NCBI RefSeq assembly: GCF_001040845.1
Contig: NZ_CP011941.1
Coordinates: 1,187,676 to 1,251,675 of the forward strand
DNA: 64,000 bases
Direction: 5' to 3'
DNA from: Synechococcus sp. WH 8020
GTDB lineage: Bacteria; Cyanobacteriota; Cyanobacteriia; PCC-6307; Cyanobiaceae
The notes under the pieces: model-generated
Database searches by the model: none
What the model saw: only the letters and a program-made list of their open reading frames with translations
Told to the model about the DNA's origin: nothing
Position numbers and translations under genes: made by a program
Shown: positions 55,827-64,000 of the stretch, in pieces
Numbering within the stretch: position 1 is the stretch's first letter
How the letters are laid out: each line of letters starts with the position of its first letter

Positions 55827-56624
55827 ATGACTCAGGTTCCCCACGCTTTAGCTTCCCTCTGCCTGCAGGACAAAGTCATTGTTGTCACAGGCGGAAATTC
55901 CGGTATTGGCAAAGCAATTGTTGAAGTGGTGGGAAGCCTGGGCGCCAAAGTCGTGATCGACTACCGCTCTCATCCTGAGCGGACTGAGGAATTAATCGAT
56001 GAAGTGGGCGAACTCGGTGGTCGATCGATTGGTGTTCAGGCTGATGTCAGCAAGCTCGAGGATCTACAACAATTAATCGATACCGCTGTACAAACATTCG
56101 GAAAAATTGATGTGATGGTAAACAATGCTGGTATCGAAACGCGTACATCGATTCTGGATACCTCTCCAGAAGACTTTGACAACGTTATGAATGTGAATTT
56201 ACGCGGTGTATTCTTCGCTACTCAATACGCTGCAAAACAGATGATTAGCCAAGGAAGTGGTGGCCGAATCATCAATATCTCTTCAGTCCATGAAGATTGG
56301 CCTATGCCAAATAACACCCCATACTGCGTCGCCAAAGGGGGCGTTCGCATGCTCACACGCACGGCTGGAGTGGAACTCGCAGGCAAAGGCGTCTCCATCG
56401 TGAATGTAGGCCCCGGAGCAGTTGCAACCCCCATTAACGACTCCACCATGAACGATCCAGAATTACTAGCCAAATTGAATGCAGCCATCCCGATTGGGCG
56501 TATGGCACAGCCAGCGGAAATCGCTTCAGTGGTTGCCTTTTTGGCCGGGAATGGAGCCAGCTACATGACAGCCACTAGCGTGTTCGCAGATGGCGGGATC
56601 ATGATGAGCAGCCCTGGGCTCTGA
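55827..56624 (+). CDS. Short-chain dehydrogenase (glucose 1-dehydrogenase type)
   Basis: A 265-residue classical SDR. Cofactor loop TGGNSGIG (21-28), NNAG (99-102), catalytic Ser152/153, Tyr166 and Lys170 (PYCVAK). It resembles glucose 1-dehydrogenases, which make gluconolactone. The next genes include a lactonase, which supports a sugar-lactone route. ATG at 55827; no strong RBS. Confidence 0.85.
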   Translation: MTQVPHALASLCLQDKVIVVTGGNSGIGKAIVEVVGSLGAKVVIDYRSHPERTEELIDEVGELGGRSIGVQADVSKLEDLQQLIDTAVQTFGKIDVMVNNAGIETRTSILDTSPEDFDNVMNVNLRGVFFATQYAAKQMISQGSGGRIINISSVHEDWPMPNNTPYCVAKGGVRMLTRTAGVELAGKGVSIVNVGPGAVATPINDSTMNDPELLAKLNAAIPIGRMAQPAEIASVVAFLAGNGASYMTATSVFADGGIMMSSPGL

Positions 56625-56659
56625 TCGCGAAGGCTTCGCAGTTCATCATTCGCATCGGA

Positions 56660-56791
56660 TCAGGTCCACTGAATCACCATCTTCCAAAGATGTCCCTCAA
56701 GTTCCTTGCCGGCAGCAAGGGCCTCGAGGGCATCCGGCGAAAACGTCAAGCTCGCTGATGGCTGATGCACCAGGATGTCCAAAGAGCTGAA
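56660..56791 (-). pseudogene. C-terminal remnant of a medium-chain dehydrogenase
   Basis: The reverse strand is open from 56791 to a TGA at 56660 and encodes LDILVHQPSASLTF then PDALEALAAGKELEGHLW and KMVIQWT, like the end of a zinc-containing alcohol dehydrogenase/quinone reductase. An in-frame TAG (56794-56792) lies immediately upstream and no start is seen. So only the last 43 codons remain. The match is to a common C-terminal pattern, so family assignment is tentative. Confidence 0.4.
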
Positions 56792-56870
56792 CTAAAATCT
56801 ATCGTCGTCGCCATGGCTGCAATGTCGTCGAGACAAGCTGCTCATGGGGTCGAAAGTTGACCTTGATTCA

Positions 56871-57818
56871 TTAGGACAGAGCAGGGTGCTGCAGCCCCCT
56901 TGTGTTGACATAAATGGAATACATAGTGTCCCAGCTGCACAAAAACAGCCGATTGCCATTAACACCACCGAAGCAGAGGTTGCCGACCAGACGTGGTGTA
57001 GCAATCCGGCCCAGCAAAGTTCCATCGGGAGCAATGCAATGGACCCCGTTACCAGCACTGCTCCAGACATTGCCGATCGCATCCACACGAATTCCATCGG
57101 CGTTGCCATTGTTGACTCGGTGGAAATCTCGGCGGCCCGAGAGCTTCGAACCGCCTTCCTCAACGTCGAATAGGTGGATCAGGGGATCAGGGGTCGAATC
57201 ATCCGGGGCACAGGTATCGACGACATACAGCATCGACTCATCAGGTGAAAAGGCAAGCCCATTTGGCCCTTTCACCTCGTCTGGAGACGTCATGGCCTGG
57301 AGTGAGCGATCCGCCGGATCAAAGCGATAAATCACCGCTGGCTGAAAGGAGTGCCGACGCCCTCCTTCGAAATCATTGACCAGCCCATAGAGAGGATCAC
57401 TGAACCAAACAGTGCCATCACTCTTGACCACAACATCATTGGGGGTGTTTAAAGGCTGGCCCTGATGAGAGTCCACTAACGAAACAACCTGACCGTTGTG
57501 TTCTGTTCGAAGCAAAGCACGATGACCATGGCTGCAAGTCAGTAACCGTCCCTGACGATCCCTTGTTTGCCCATTAGGAAAGCCAGCGGAATGTCGAAAA
57601 ATACGGAGACCATTGCTTTCATCCCAAGACAAAATCCGATCGTTTGGGATGTCAGACACCAGTAGCCGCTGCTGGTCACCGAACCACACCGGCCCCTCCA
57701 GCCATCGGCAACCGTCGAACAGTTTTTCCAACTGTGCGTTGAACAACACCAATGAGTGAAATCGAGGATCGACCACTTCGACACTGGTCTCGACAAACTC
57801 ACTGCGATACACGCTCAT
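56871..57818 (-). CDS. SMP-30/gluconolactonase-type beta-propeller hydrolase
   Basis: A 315-residue six-bladed beta-propeller. CRWLEGPVWF (metal Glu41), PNDVVVKSDGTVWF (Asn/Asp), KGPNGLAFSPDESMLYVVDT, and HRVNNGNADGIRVDAIGNV follow in order, typical of lactonases. It opens sugar lactones to acids. ATG at 57818 was chosen because of the RBS-like AAAGGA just upstream. It follows the cupin gene by 11 bp, so they are cotranscribed. Confidence 0.85.
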   Translation of the reverse strand: MSVYRSEFVETSVEVVDPRFHSLVLFNAQLEKLFDGCRWLEGPVWFGDQQRLLVSDIPNDRILSWDESNGLRIFRHSAGFPNGQTRDRQGRLLTCSHGHRALLRTEHNGQVVSLVDSHQGQPLNTPNDVVVKSDGTVWFSDPLYGLVNDFEGGRRHSFQPAVIYRFDPADRSLQAMTSPDEVKGPNGLAFSPDESMLYVVDTCAPDDSTPDPLIHLFDVEEGGSKLSGRRDFHRVNNGNADGIRVDAIGNVWSSAGNGVHCIAPDGTLLGRIATPRLVGNLCFGGVNGNRLFLCSWDTMYSIYVNTRGLQHPALS

Positions 57819-57829
57819 TGTTTGTCCTT

Positions 57830-58285
57830 TCAGCTGAAAGATCCTGGAGGAAGATTTCTCCAAGCTTGATCATTGCGCTGGATAATCAGTTGCACACAGG
57901 GTTCATCGCCAACCTGCGCGGAAAGATGCCCAGTGCGTCCATCTGGCGTCATGATGCAACCCTGATCTCCGCCGTACGAATATTCGCCAGCTTTCATCAA
58001 TGCAATCTGCCCGTCCATACTCGTCACAGTCCAGGCCCCACGCAGCACATAAATCCATTTTGGCTCAGGATTCTCATGCCAAGGCCCCACCCAGCCAACC
58101 GGCAGATAAGTGACAAACGCATTGCCATCCTTCATCAAACCTCTTGAAAACTGAGGTGAATTGCGCTCTCCCAGACGACCAAGAGTGAACTGACTAATCG
58201 TGCAACTCTCTTGCCGACTGATCCCATCGGCATCCGTCCAGAGATGCCAATAGGTTTCAGCAACAGGTGCCAGAGGGTCGCTCAT
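57830..58285 (-). CDS. Cupin-domain protein
   Basis: A 151-residue protein with a cupin barrel: GWVGPWHENPEPKWIYVLRG (His-x-Glu and the metal box), then AGEYSYGGDQGCIMTPDGRTGH. Likely a small sugar-binding or dioxygenase-like metal protein. It begins a two-gene reverse-strand unit with the SMP-30 lactonase gene. Confidence 0.82.
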   Translation of the reverse strand: MSDPLAPVAETYWHLWTDADGISRQESCTISQFTLGRLGERNSPQFSRGLMKDGNAFVTYLPVGWVGPWHENPEPKWIYVLRGAWTVTSMDGQIALMKAGEYSYGGDQGCIMTPDGRTGHLSAQVGDEPCVQLIIQRNDQAWRNLPPGSFS

Positions 58286-58316
58286 GATCTCGCACGATCT
58301 CCTGGCAGAACCCTAT

Positions 58317-59429
58317 TCAGTTTGGGCCGGAGTGCCCATTTATTTCCACACACCAGGCGAGTGTTTCCCCGGCATGAAAAAGGAGAGGCCACTCTGACTC
58401 AGGCAAGGTGTCATCCCCAACGCGTGCTGACTGGGGAGGCAACAATCGAGAGGGAATGGGCTGATCCCGCCGAACCAACGTCACGGTGTCGGCATTCAGG
58501 GGCAGACCGTAAAAATGCGGACCGTACTCACTGGCAAAGCCCTCAAGGCGATCAAGTGCTCCTTCCTGTTCAAACACGGTGGCATAACTCTCCAGCGCAT
58601 GGAACGCATTGAAAATTCCTGCACATCCGCACGCTGAGTCTTTACCTGAGCGGGGGTGTGGTGCCGAGTCCGTACCTAAGAAGAAACAAGGAAGACCACT
58701 GGTGGCAGCCTGGACCAAAGCCCTTCGGTGGCATTCTCGTTTCACAATCGGAAGACAGTAGAAGTCACTGCGCAGGCCACCGACAAACATCGCATTTCGA
58801 TTGAGGTGAAGATGATGCGGCGTGATCGTGGCGGCGATGCGTTGATCACCGCCCTGATAAGACTCCCGGATATAGATCACAGCTTCCTCAGTGGTGATGT
58901 GCTCGAGAATGATGCGCAGCCTGGGATGACGTTCACGCAAAGGCTTCAAGTGCCGCTCAATGAATTGGGCTTCCCGATCAAACACGTCCACATCGGGATC
59001 GGTGACCTCGCCATGAATCAGGAGGGGCATATCAATGGCCTCCATACACTCCAGCACTGCTGAAATGTTATGGAGATCACTCACACCAGCTGCTGAATTG
59101 GTGGTGGCATTAGCGGGATAAAGCTTGGCTGCACTGAACACGCCCTCACGAAAGCCGCGGTCCAATTCCCCAGGATCGATGGCATCGGTGAGATAGGCCG
59201 TCATCAGAGGTTCAAAGCTGACTCCCTCGGGCAGAGCCGCGAGAATCCTGGCGCGATAAGCGACTGCCTCATCGACCGACGTCACAGGTGGACGCAAATT
59301 GGGCATCACGATCGCCCGGGCAAAGGTTCTGGCAGTGGCAGGAAGTACAGCCTTCAACATGGCGCCATCCCTGAGATGCACATGCCAGTCATCCGGACGA
59401 CGCAAGACCAGACGATCTGAGGACGTCAT
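58317..59429 (-). CDS. pyrC: Dihydroorotase (class II)
   Basis: A 370-residue zinc amidohydrolase that cyclises carbamoyl-aspartate in pyrimidine synthesis. HVHLR (16-20) gives the first two His ligands, followed by PNLRPPVTS, the HGEVTDP loop, ILEHITT, and FLGTDSAPH with the catalytic Asp. The ATG overlaps nothing: it begins right after the bicA stop (0 bp gap), so bicA-pyrC form one transcription unit. Confidence 0.96.
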   Translation of the reverse strand: MTSSDRLVLRRPDDWHVHLRDGAMLKAVLPATARTFARAIVMPNLRPPVTSVDEAVAYRARILAALPEGVSFEPLMTAYLTDAIDPGELDRGFREGVFSAAKLYPANATTNSAAGVSDLHNISAVLECMEAIDMPLLIHGEVTDPDVDVFDREAQFIERHLKPLRERHPRLRIILEHITTEEAVIYIRESYQGGDQRIAATITPHHLHLNRNAMFVGGLRSDFYCLPIVKRECHRRALVQAATSGLPCFFLGTDSAPHPRSGKDSACGCAGIFNAFHALESYATVFEQEGALDRLEGFASEYGPHFYGLPLNADTVTLVRRDQPIPSRLLPPQSARVGDDTLPESEWPLLFHAGETLAWCVEINGHSGPN

Positions 59430-61106
59430 CTAAGAAGAGAGCTTCTGGAGTGAAGGCAATTGATTCACCGCATTCAGCAAGACCTCGTGGCGATTTGCGC
59501 TGACGTGATTTTCTGGGAGAAGATCGAGCAACTTCAGTTTCTCTAAACGCCTTCGAGTTGCGCCAGGCAAGACCACCAAATACACCGAACGACCCACCTC
59601 GATAGCCTCCTTGATCGCATTCTCAAGCGCTAGTGAGGCGGTCACGCCAAGATGCGAAACTTCGCTGAGATCAAATAACACAGCTTCACAGGCCTCAATC
59701 GCATTGTGCTCACGATTGATGGTTTTGGCGACACCAAAAATCATTGGACCTGTGAGCTGAAAGAGCAACAATCGTCCCGAAGCTCGATCGAGCAATGCTT
59801 GTTCTTCGAGCGGAAGAGTCACATCATCATCGGTCGTACTAATCGTCTTCACCCCCTTGGACTGAAGGGCCGTCATGCGTTCAATCGTTAAAACATTGGC
59901 CACAAACACTCCGATAAAGACGGCCCAAATCAAATCCACAAGAACAGTGAGACCAATCACCCCATAAGTGATGCATGCCGCCTTCATCGATAAATGATGC
60001 GCACGCATTAAAAAACTCCAGTCGATAATGTCAAATCCAACCTTGAGAGCAATGCCCGCAAGCACTGCGAGGGGAATGAGCGACGCCAGAGGTGCTGCCA
60101 GCAAAATGACAAGCATCAAAATCAGTGCTCGTACAATTCCGGACAAGGCCGAACGCCCTCCAGCCTGAATATTGACAACCGTTCCCATCGTGGCTCCGGC
60201 CCCAGGCAAACCACCAAACAAACCAGACACCAAATTCCCGAGACCCTGTCCAATTAATTCTTTATTAGAGTTATGTTCTGTACGCGTCAGGCTATCTGCC
60301 ACTACAGATGTCAGCAGAGCGTCAATACAGCCGAGCATCCCCAATACTGCTCCATTCACCACCATCAACCGCAGCAAATCTGGAGTGATACCAGATAACG
60401 TAGGTGGTTGGAAACTGGGAAAATCAGCTGAAAACTCTGGAATTCGACTTAACCCCACATCCGCAAATACTGTGAGTGATAGAGCTGTTCCAACAATTAA
60501 GGCGAGAAGCTGAGGAGGACAAAAACGCTTCCAATTTTCAGGGGTAAACCAGAGGATCAGGAGAGTGATCAGTGCGAGTAAAAACTCAAGGGGTTGTGCA
60601 CCTGAAATCAATTGAGGAAGACTGGACAAGGTGCCGATCACACCACCGCTTGGACTGGTCTGCCCTAGAAACGGGGCCAACTGAAGGATCACCAGAATCA
60701 CACCGATTCCAGACATAAAGCCTGAAATCACGGTGTAAGGCATCATCGTGATGTATCGACCTAGTCGACAAAGTCCGAACAGGATCTGGAAAAGACCTGC
60801 CAGCATCACCACCATGAAAGCCAGAGCGAGGGCTGTTCCTCGGTCGGGGATTTGACTGGTGAAATTAAGAATCACCGCGGTGAACACCACCGTCATGGGA
60901 CCAGTGGGTTCGGAAATCAAGGTGGACGTACCGCCGAAAAGAGCAGCCACCAAACCGATAATCACAGCACCCCAGAGACCTGCTGCTGCACCAGCACCAG
61001 AGGCCACTCCAAAAGCCAATGCCATCGGAAGTGCAACCACAGCTGCCGTTAGTCCGCCAAAAGCATCCCCCCGGATATTGCGGGTGCTGATGTAATTCAG
61101 GAGCAC
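59430..61106 (-). CDS. bicA: SulP-type bicarbonate transporter
   Basis: A 558-residue SulP transporter with about 14 helices and a C-terminal STAS domain (about 430-545; VLFDLSEVSHLGVTASLALE). It matches BicA strongly: ISTRNIRGDAFGGLTAAVVA at the start, TLISEPTGPMTVVFTAVIL, SVVADSLTRTEHNSNKELIG, and the LTIERMTALQSKGVKTI linker. BicA imports HCO3- with Na+ for the carbon-concentrating mechanism. GTG is the only available start because an in-frame stop lies further upstream. The stop abuts pyrC; upstream is the divergent Ca2+/Na+ antiporter gene. Confidence 0.93.
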   Translation of the reverse strand: MLLNYISTRNIRGDAFGGLTAAVVALPMALAFGVASGAGAAAGLWGAVIIGLVAALFGGTSTLISEPTGPMTVVFTAVILNFTSQIPDRGTALALAFMVVMLAGLFQILFGLCRLGRYITMMPYTVISGFMSGIGVILVILQLAPFLGQTSPSGGVIGTLSSLPQLISGAQPLEFLLALITLLILWFTPENWKRFCPPQLLALIVGTALSLTVFADVGLSRIPEFSADFPSFQPPTLSGITPDLLRLMVVNGAVLGMLGCIDALLTSVVADSLTRTEHNSNKELIGQGLGNLVSGLFGGLPGAGATMGTVVNIQAGGRSALSGIVRALILMLVILLAAPLASLIPLAVLAGIALKVGFDIIDWSFLMRAHHLSMKAACITYGVIGLTVLVDLIWAVFIGVFVANVLTIERMTALQSKGVKTISTTDDDVTLPLEEQALLDRASGRLLLFQLTGPMIFGVAKTINREHNAIEACEAVLFDLSEVSHLGVTASLALENAIKEAIEVGRSVYLVVLPGATRRRLEKLKLLDLLPENHVSANRHEVLLNAVNQLPSLQKLSS

Positions 61107-61204
61107 CAGAGTCTCGTCATTGAAGTTGAATGATGTTAATCCTCGTCACCGCTAAAGCCGTTGAGGCTGGTAAGGACAATGGTCGCTAAACAAGCACGGA
61201 GTCG

Positions 61205-62308
61205 ATGCCTGACTTTCTGATCTCTACCCTCGAGCTCTTGGTGGGAATCGGACTCCTGTTCGGAGGAGGAGAGTTATTCGTTCAGGGTGCGGTGATTCTT
61301 GCCGTCATCCTCGGCGTCCCTCAGCTGGTCATTGGCCTGACAGTTGTTTCGCTTGGAACGAGCGCTCCAGAGTTTTTTGTCAGTATCAGTTCTGTGGTTC
61401 AAGGGGCTGATGCACTCGCCGTCAGCAACGTGGTGGGAAGCAACATTTTTAACGTGTTGGTCGTGCTCGGCTGCAGCGCCCTCGTTCTTCCTCTGAAAGT
61501 GGAAAGCCGCCTGGTGAGAAGGGATGTCCCCCTCCTCTTAGCCGTCTCGGCGGCGGCTTGGGGGATGGCTTCGGCCGGACGTGTGACCTGGCAATCGGGC
61601 GTCGCTCTCTTGCTGGCTCTTGTCATCAACACTGTTTGGGAAATCCGAACCGCACGGGAGGAACCAGAGGAAATGGAGCCTGCCGAACCAGAGATTGACG
61701 TGAAAACCGCCCAACAGGGCTGGATCAAAGCCTTGGTTCAACTCGTGGTGGGCATTGTTGTCCTTGGCTGCGGCGCTCACCTGCTGGTGAAAGGAGCCAG
61801 CTCCGTTGCCTTAAGCCTGGGCGTGAGTGAAGCCGTGATCGGACTCACCATTGTTTCTGCTGGCACCTCCATGCCGGAATTGATCACCTCTCTGGTCGCT
61901 GCATTGCGAGGGAGAACCGATCTCGCCATCGGCAACGTCGTTGGCAGCTGTCTCCTGAATCTTCTCCTTGTTCTTGCTGGAGGTGCCATCGCGGCAGGAG
62001 CAAGAGGTCTGAATGTCACTCCGGATTTAATCCATGACGACATGCCTGTGATGATTCTGACCAGCTTGGCTTGCCTACCAATCTTCTGGACAAAAGGACG
62101 AATTACCAGACTTGAAGGTGGATTACTAGTCGGCTTATACGTTCTTTACATCACAGACAATGTTCTCCCCCGCACCGGGCTTTCCTCTTGGTCAGATGAA
62201 TTTCGGCTCGTCATGCTTTGCGTTGTGCTGCCAGCCGTTGTCGTTCTGATCGTCGTTCAGGCAGCTCGCTATTGGAGACAGCTCAAACGCAAAGAGCTCT
62301 CAAGCTAA
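61205..62308 (+). CDS. Calcium/sodium antiporter (CaCA family)
   Basis: A 367-residue membrane protein with the two alpha-repeats of this family: GTSAPEFFVSISS with NVVGSNIFN, and GTSMPELITSLVAA with AIGNVVGSCLLN. It exchanges Ca2+ for Na+ or H+. It is divergent from bicA across 98 bp, which is notable because BicA needs an inward Na+ gradient, though an exchange link is only a guess. Possible RBS not obvious. Confidence 0.9.
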   Translation: MPDFLISTLELLVGIGLLFGGGELFVQGAVILAVILGVPQLVIGLTVVSLGTSAPEFFVSISSVVQGADALAVSNVVGSNIFNVLVVLGCSALVLPLKVESRLVRRDVPLLLAVSAAAWGMASAGRVTWQSGVALLLALVINTVWEIRTAREEPEEMEPAEPEIDVKTAQQGWIKALVQLVVGIVVLGCGAHLLVKGASSVALSLGVSEAVIGLTIVSAGTSMPELITSLVAALRGRTDLAIGNVVGSCLLNLLLVLAGGAIAAGARGLNVTPDLIHDDMPVMILTSLACLPIFWTKGRITRLEGGLLVGLYVLYITDNVLPRTGLSSWSDEFRLVMLCVVLPAVVVLIVVQAARYWRQLKRKELSS

Positions 62309-62387
62309 AAAGACTTCTGCTTGCATTCCGTTATGGAGGGATGACTGCAGAGCGAAAGATGTACATGCTTGAAATGCTTCGATCGGC

Positions 62388-62894
62388 ATGCCGATGATTG
62401 GGCTGCTCCCCCCGCTCAACGACAAGAATCTCCCCTGGCTAGATGTCATTCATCCCATCGTGGTGCATTTCGTGATTGCGATGGCTCTGATCACGGTGGT
62501 GTTTGACCTGATTGGAGTGCTCACACGGCGCCAGAACCTCTTTGAGGTGAGCTTCTGGAACTTGCTGGTGGCGACAGTGGCCATTTTCGTGGCCATCATC
62601 TTTGGACAGATTGAAGCCGGTTTAGCCACTCCTTATGGAGCTTCAAGAGACATTTTGAATTACCACAGCACGATTGGTTGGTCCCTCGCTGCGATTCTCA
62701 GCCTGCTAACAGGCTGGCGATACGTCGCAAGGCAAAAAGATCCCACAGTGCTGCCCAGAGGATTTCTGATAATTGATTCAGTTTTAGCCATTTTGGTGTT
62801 CTGCCAGGTTTACCTAGGCGACAAACTCGTTTGGGTTTATGGACTCCACACGGTCCCGGTTGTCGAAGCAGTCCGTAGTGGAGCCCTGTTATGA
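62388..62894 (+). CDS. DUF2231 membrane protein (oxidase cluster)
   Basis: A 168-residue protein with four hydrophobic helices and the HPIVVHFVIAMALITVVFD motif of DUF2231. In cyanobacteria a pair of these precedes cytochrome oxidase genes of the alternative terminal oxidase. ATG at 62388; an in-frame ATG two codons on is equally possible. It overlaps the next gene by 4 bp. Confidence 0.85.
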   Translation: MPMIGLLPPLNDKNLPWLDVIHPIVVHFVIAMALITVVFDLIGVLTRRQNLFEVSFWNLLVATVAIFVAIIFGQIEAGLATPYGASRDILNYHSTIGWSLAAILSLLTGWRYVARQKDPTVLPRGFLIIDSVLAILVFCQVYLGDKLVWVYGLHTVPVVEAVRSGALL

Positions 62895-63511
62895 ATTGCA
62901 TCAGCACCATTCTCTCGCCGGTGAATGAAATCGCCGACAAACTTGGGGCTAATGATCTCCCCTACTCGATCCCGATCCATCCCAATTTGGTGCATTTCAC
63001 CATTGGGCTGTTTGCTATCGGAATCGCGTTTGATTTTGCAGGAGCCTTTTACCCTTTGGAGAAACGAGTCTTTCGTTTCCTGGCACTACCGGCAACACGA
63101 AGCGGGTTTCACGATGTTGGTTGGTACAACATTCTCGCTTGCAGCGTGATCACCTTTTTCACCGTTGCAGCTGGCTTTTACGAAATGCTCCTTGCCGTTC
63201 CACTACAAGGAATTCGCAGCATCATTGGCCAGAATGCAATCGACACCATGCTGTGGCATGCGATCGGAGGGGTCGCCCTGCTACTCATCATTGTGGTGAT
63301 GGCTATCTGGAGAGGATTTCAGAGATTTTCGTGGCGCAAAGATTACGGTCGTCAGGTGAGCTGGCTCTATCTCGGCTGCGGAGCCGTAGTGCTTCTGGTC
63401 ATGGGCGTGCATGGAAGCCTTGGGGCATGGCTTGCCAGTGAATTTGGCGTTCATATCACAGCGGATCAACTCCTCGCCGCCGGTGCCGATCTCAATGAGG
63501 TGCTGCCATGA
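62891..63511 (+). CDS. DUF2231 membrane protein, second copy
   Basis: A 206-residue protein, again DUF2231 (SIPIHPNLVHFTIGLFAIGI), with four helices and a longer C-terminus. Overlaps both neighbours by 4 bp (ATGA), so the two DUF2231 genes and the oxidase subunit are translated as one unit. They may be heme-related membrane partners of the oxidase, inferred only from gene order. Confidence 0.85.
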   Translation: MNCISTILSPVNEIADKLGANDLPYSIPIHPNLVHFTIGLFAIGIAFDFAGAFYPLEKRVFRFLALPATRSGFHDVGWYNILACSVITFFTVAAGFYEMLLAVPLQGIRSIIGQNAIDTMLWHAIGGVALLLIIVVMAIWRGFQRFSWRKDYGRQVSWLYLGCGAVVLLVMGVHGSLGAWLASEFGVHITADQLLAAGADLNEVLP

Positions 63512-64000
63512 CGACCACAACGCCCAAGAAGGGACCCAACATCAGCGCGATTGTCATCATCACAGTCGCTATCGCGATCAATCTGATCCTTTCCAAACTG
63601 ATGGCGAACTGGTCTCTCAGTTGGTTCCCACCACAAGCCTCCAGTGCCGCTCCTTACGTCGACAATTTGTTCGCATTAGAGACGGGGGTCGGCACGTTCA
63701 TTTTTTTAGGTTGTACAGGTGTGATGGGTTGGGTGCTGTTATTCAACCGGGCTGGAAAATATGACGAAAGTGATGGGGCGCCGATTGAGGGCAACACCAA
63801 ATTGGAAATCACTTGGACGATCATTCCCCTGGTGACGGTATTCCTAATCGCCACCTATTCGATGAACGTCAATATGAAGCTTCAAACCCTCGGACCCAAG
63901 CATAAATACGCCGTCGGCACGGACCCAACCGTGCTGATACAGACCGATCCCATGGCCGAGGTGGGACCCATCGATATCATTGCCCGCCAGTGGAGTTGGG
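63508..64000 (+). CDS. ctaC: Cytochrome c oxidase subunit II, N-terminal part (cut by window edge)
   Basis: Starts ATG at 63508 and runs past the window end. The first 164 residues show two transmembrane helices (about 12-30 and 52-75), NTKLEITWTIIPLVTVFLI of subunit II, and then the start of the periplasmic copper domain (IDIIARQWSW). The Cu_A ligands are beyond the window. With the two DUF2231 genes this looks like the alternative respiratory terminal oxidase (ARTO) operon. Confidence 0.9.
   Translation, partial: MTTTTPKKGPNISAIVIITVAIAINLILSKLMANWSLSWFPPQASSAAPYVDNLFALETGVGTFIFLGCTGVMGWVLLFNRAGKYDESDGAPIEGNTKLEITWTIIPLVTVFLIATYSMNVNMKLQTLGPKHKYAVGTDPTVLIQTDPMAEVGPIDIIARQWSW

Noticed and set aside
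49832-58330. Classical genomic island with integrase at tRNA-Leu
   Set aside because: No integrase, no transposase and no duplicated tRNA end seen near 58.3 kb; only the position is suggestive.

Overview
The window is a gene-dense stretch of a cyanobacterial chromosome, most likely a marine picocyanobacterium of the Synechococcus/Parasynechococcus group. Support: two psbA genes (photosystem II D1), ndhD and ndhL (NDH-1), plastocyanin and cytochrome c6 side by side, Ycf51, a TamB/TIC236-like protein, bicA, DUF2605/DUF1824/DUF3007 genes typical of cyanobacteria, a type-2 sigma factor, and an intron-less tRNA-Leu(UAA). Species is inference; the cyanobacterial assignment is solid.

Layout. 1-2.8 kb: a truncated psbA and a complete psbA of the Q130 (D1:1) type flank a Tat-exported phosphoesterase. 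2.8-8 kb: a DUF697 membrane protein, a CDF metal exporter, a possible ribbon-helix-helix protein, trpS and a lambda-lysozyme-like muramidase. 8-17.6 kb: a forward run thrS, DUF1824, glk, thrB, ndhD, prlC and an unknown gene. 17.6-27.7 kb: a reverse block with three poorly known membrane proteins, a lipase, folB, proA, a ROK kinase and tamB. 27.8-37.2 kb: a forward run ycf51, DUF4332, a small secreted protein, a CocE-type hydrolase, DUF3887, glgB, hemE, an epimerase, petE, petJ, nif11-like and TIGR03643. 37.2-38.7 kb: a nest of very small genes, including two (35 and 50 codons) recovered by reading the reverse strand by hand; the 50-codon one ends directly at a hairpin plus T8 terminator. 38.8-49.8 kb: clpB, queD, hisIE, a metzincin-like protease, a sigma factor, PsiE, a Nif11-cupin fusion, a small cytochrome c, trpA and ndhL. 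49.8-58.3 kb: a tRNA-Leu followed by an accessory carbohydrate cluster (GH63-type glycosidase, GMC oxidoreductase, DoxX, VOC, SDR, a dehydrogenase remnant, SMP-30 lactonase, cupin). 58.3-64 kb: pyrC abutting bicA, a Ca2+/Na+ antiporter, two DUF2231 proteins and the start of a cytochrome oxidase subunit II gene, probably the alternative respiratory oxidase operon.

Functional themes are photosynthetic and respiratory electron transport (psbA, ndhD/L, petE, petJ, ctaC), inorganic carbon uptake and storage (bicA, glgB, glk), amino-acid and cofactor synthesis (thrB, trpA, hisIE, proA, hemE, folB, pyrC), and proteostasis (clpB, prlC). The most promising unexplained material is the sugar-oxidation cluster at 49.98-58.29 kb, the small-gene nest at 37.4-38.7 kb, and the two Nif11-like genes that each sit beside a c-type cytochrome gene. 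No CRISPR array, insertion sequence, integrase or prophage was recognised.
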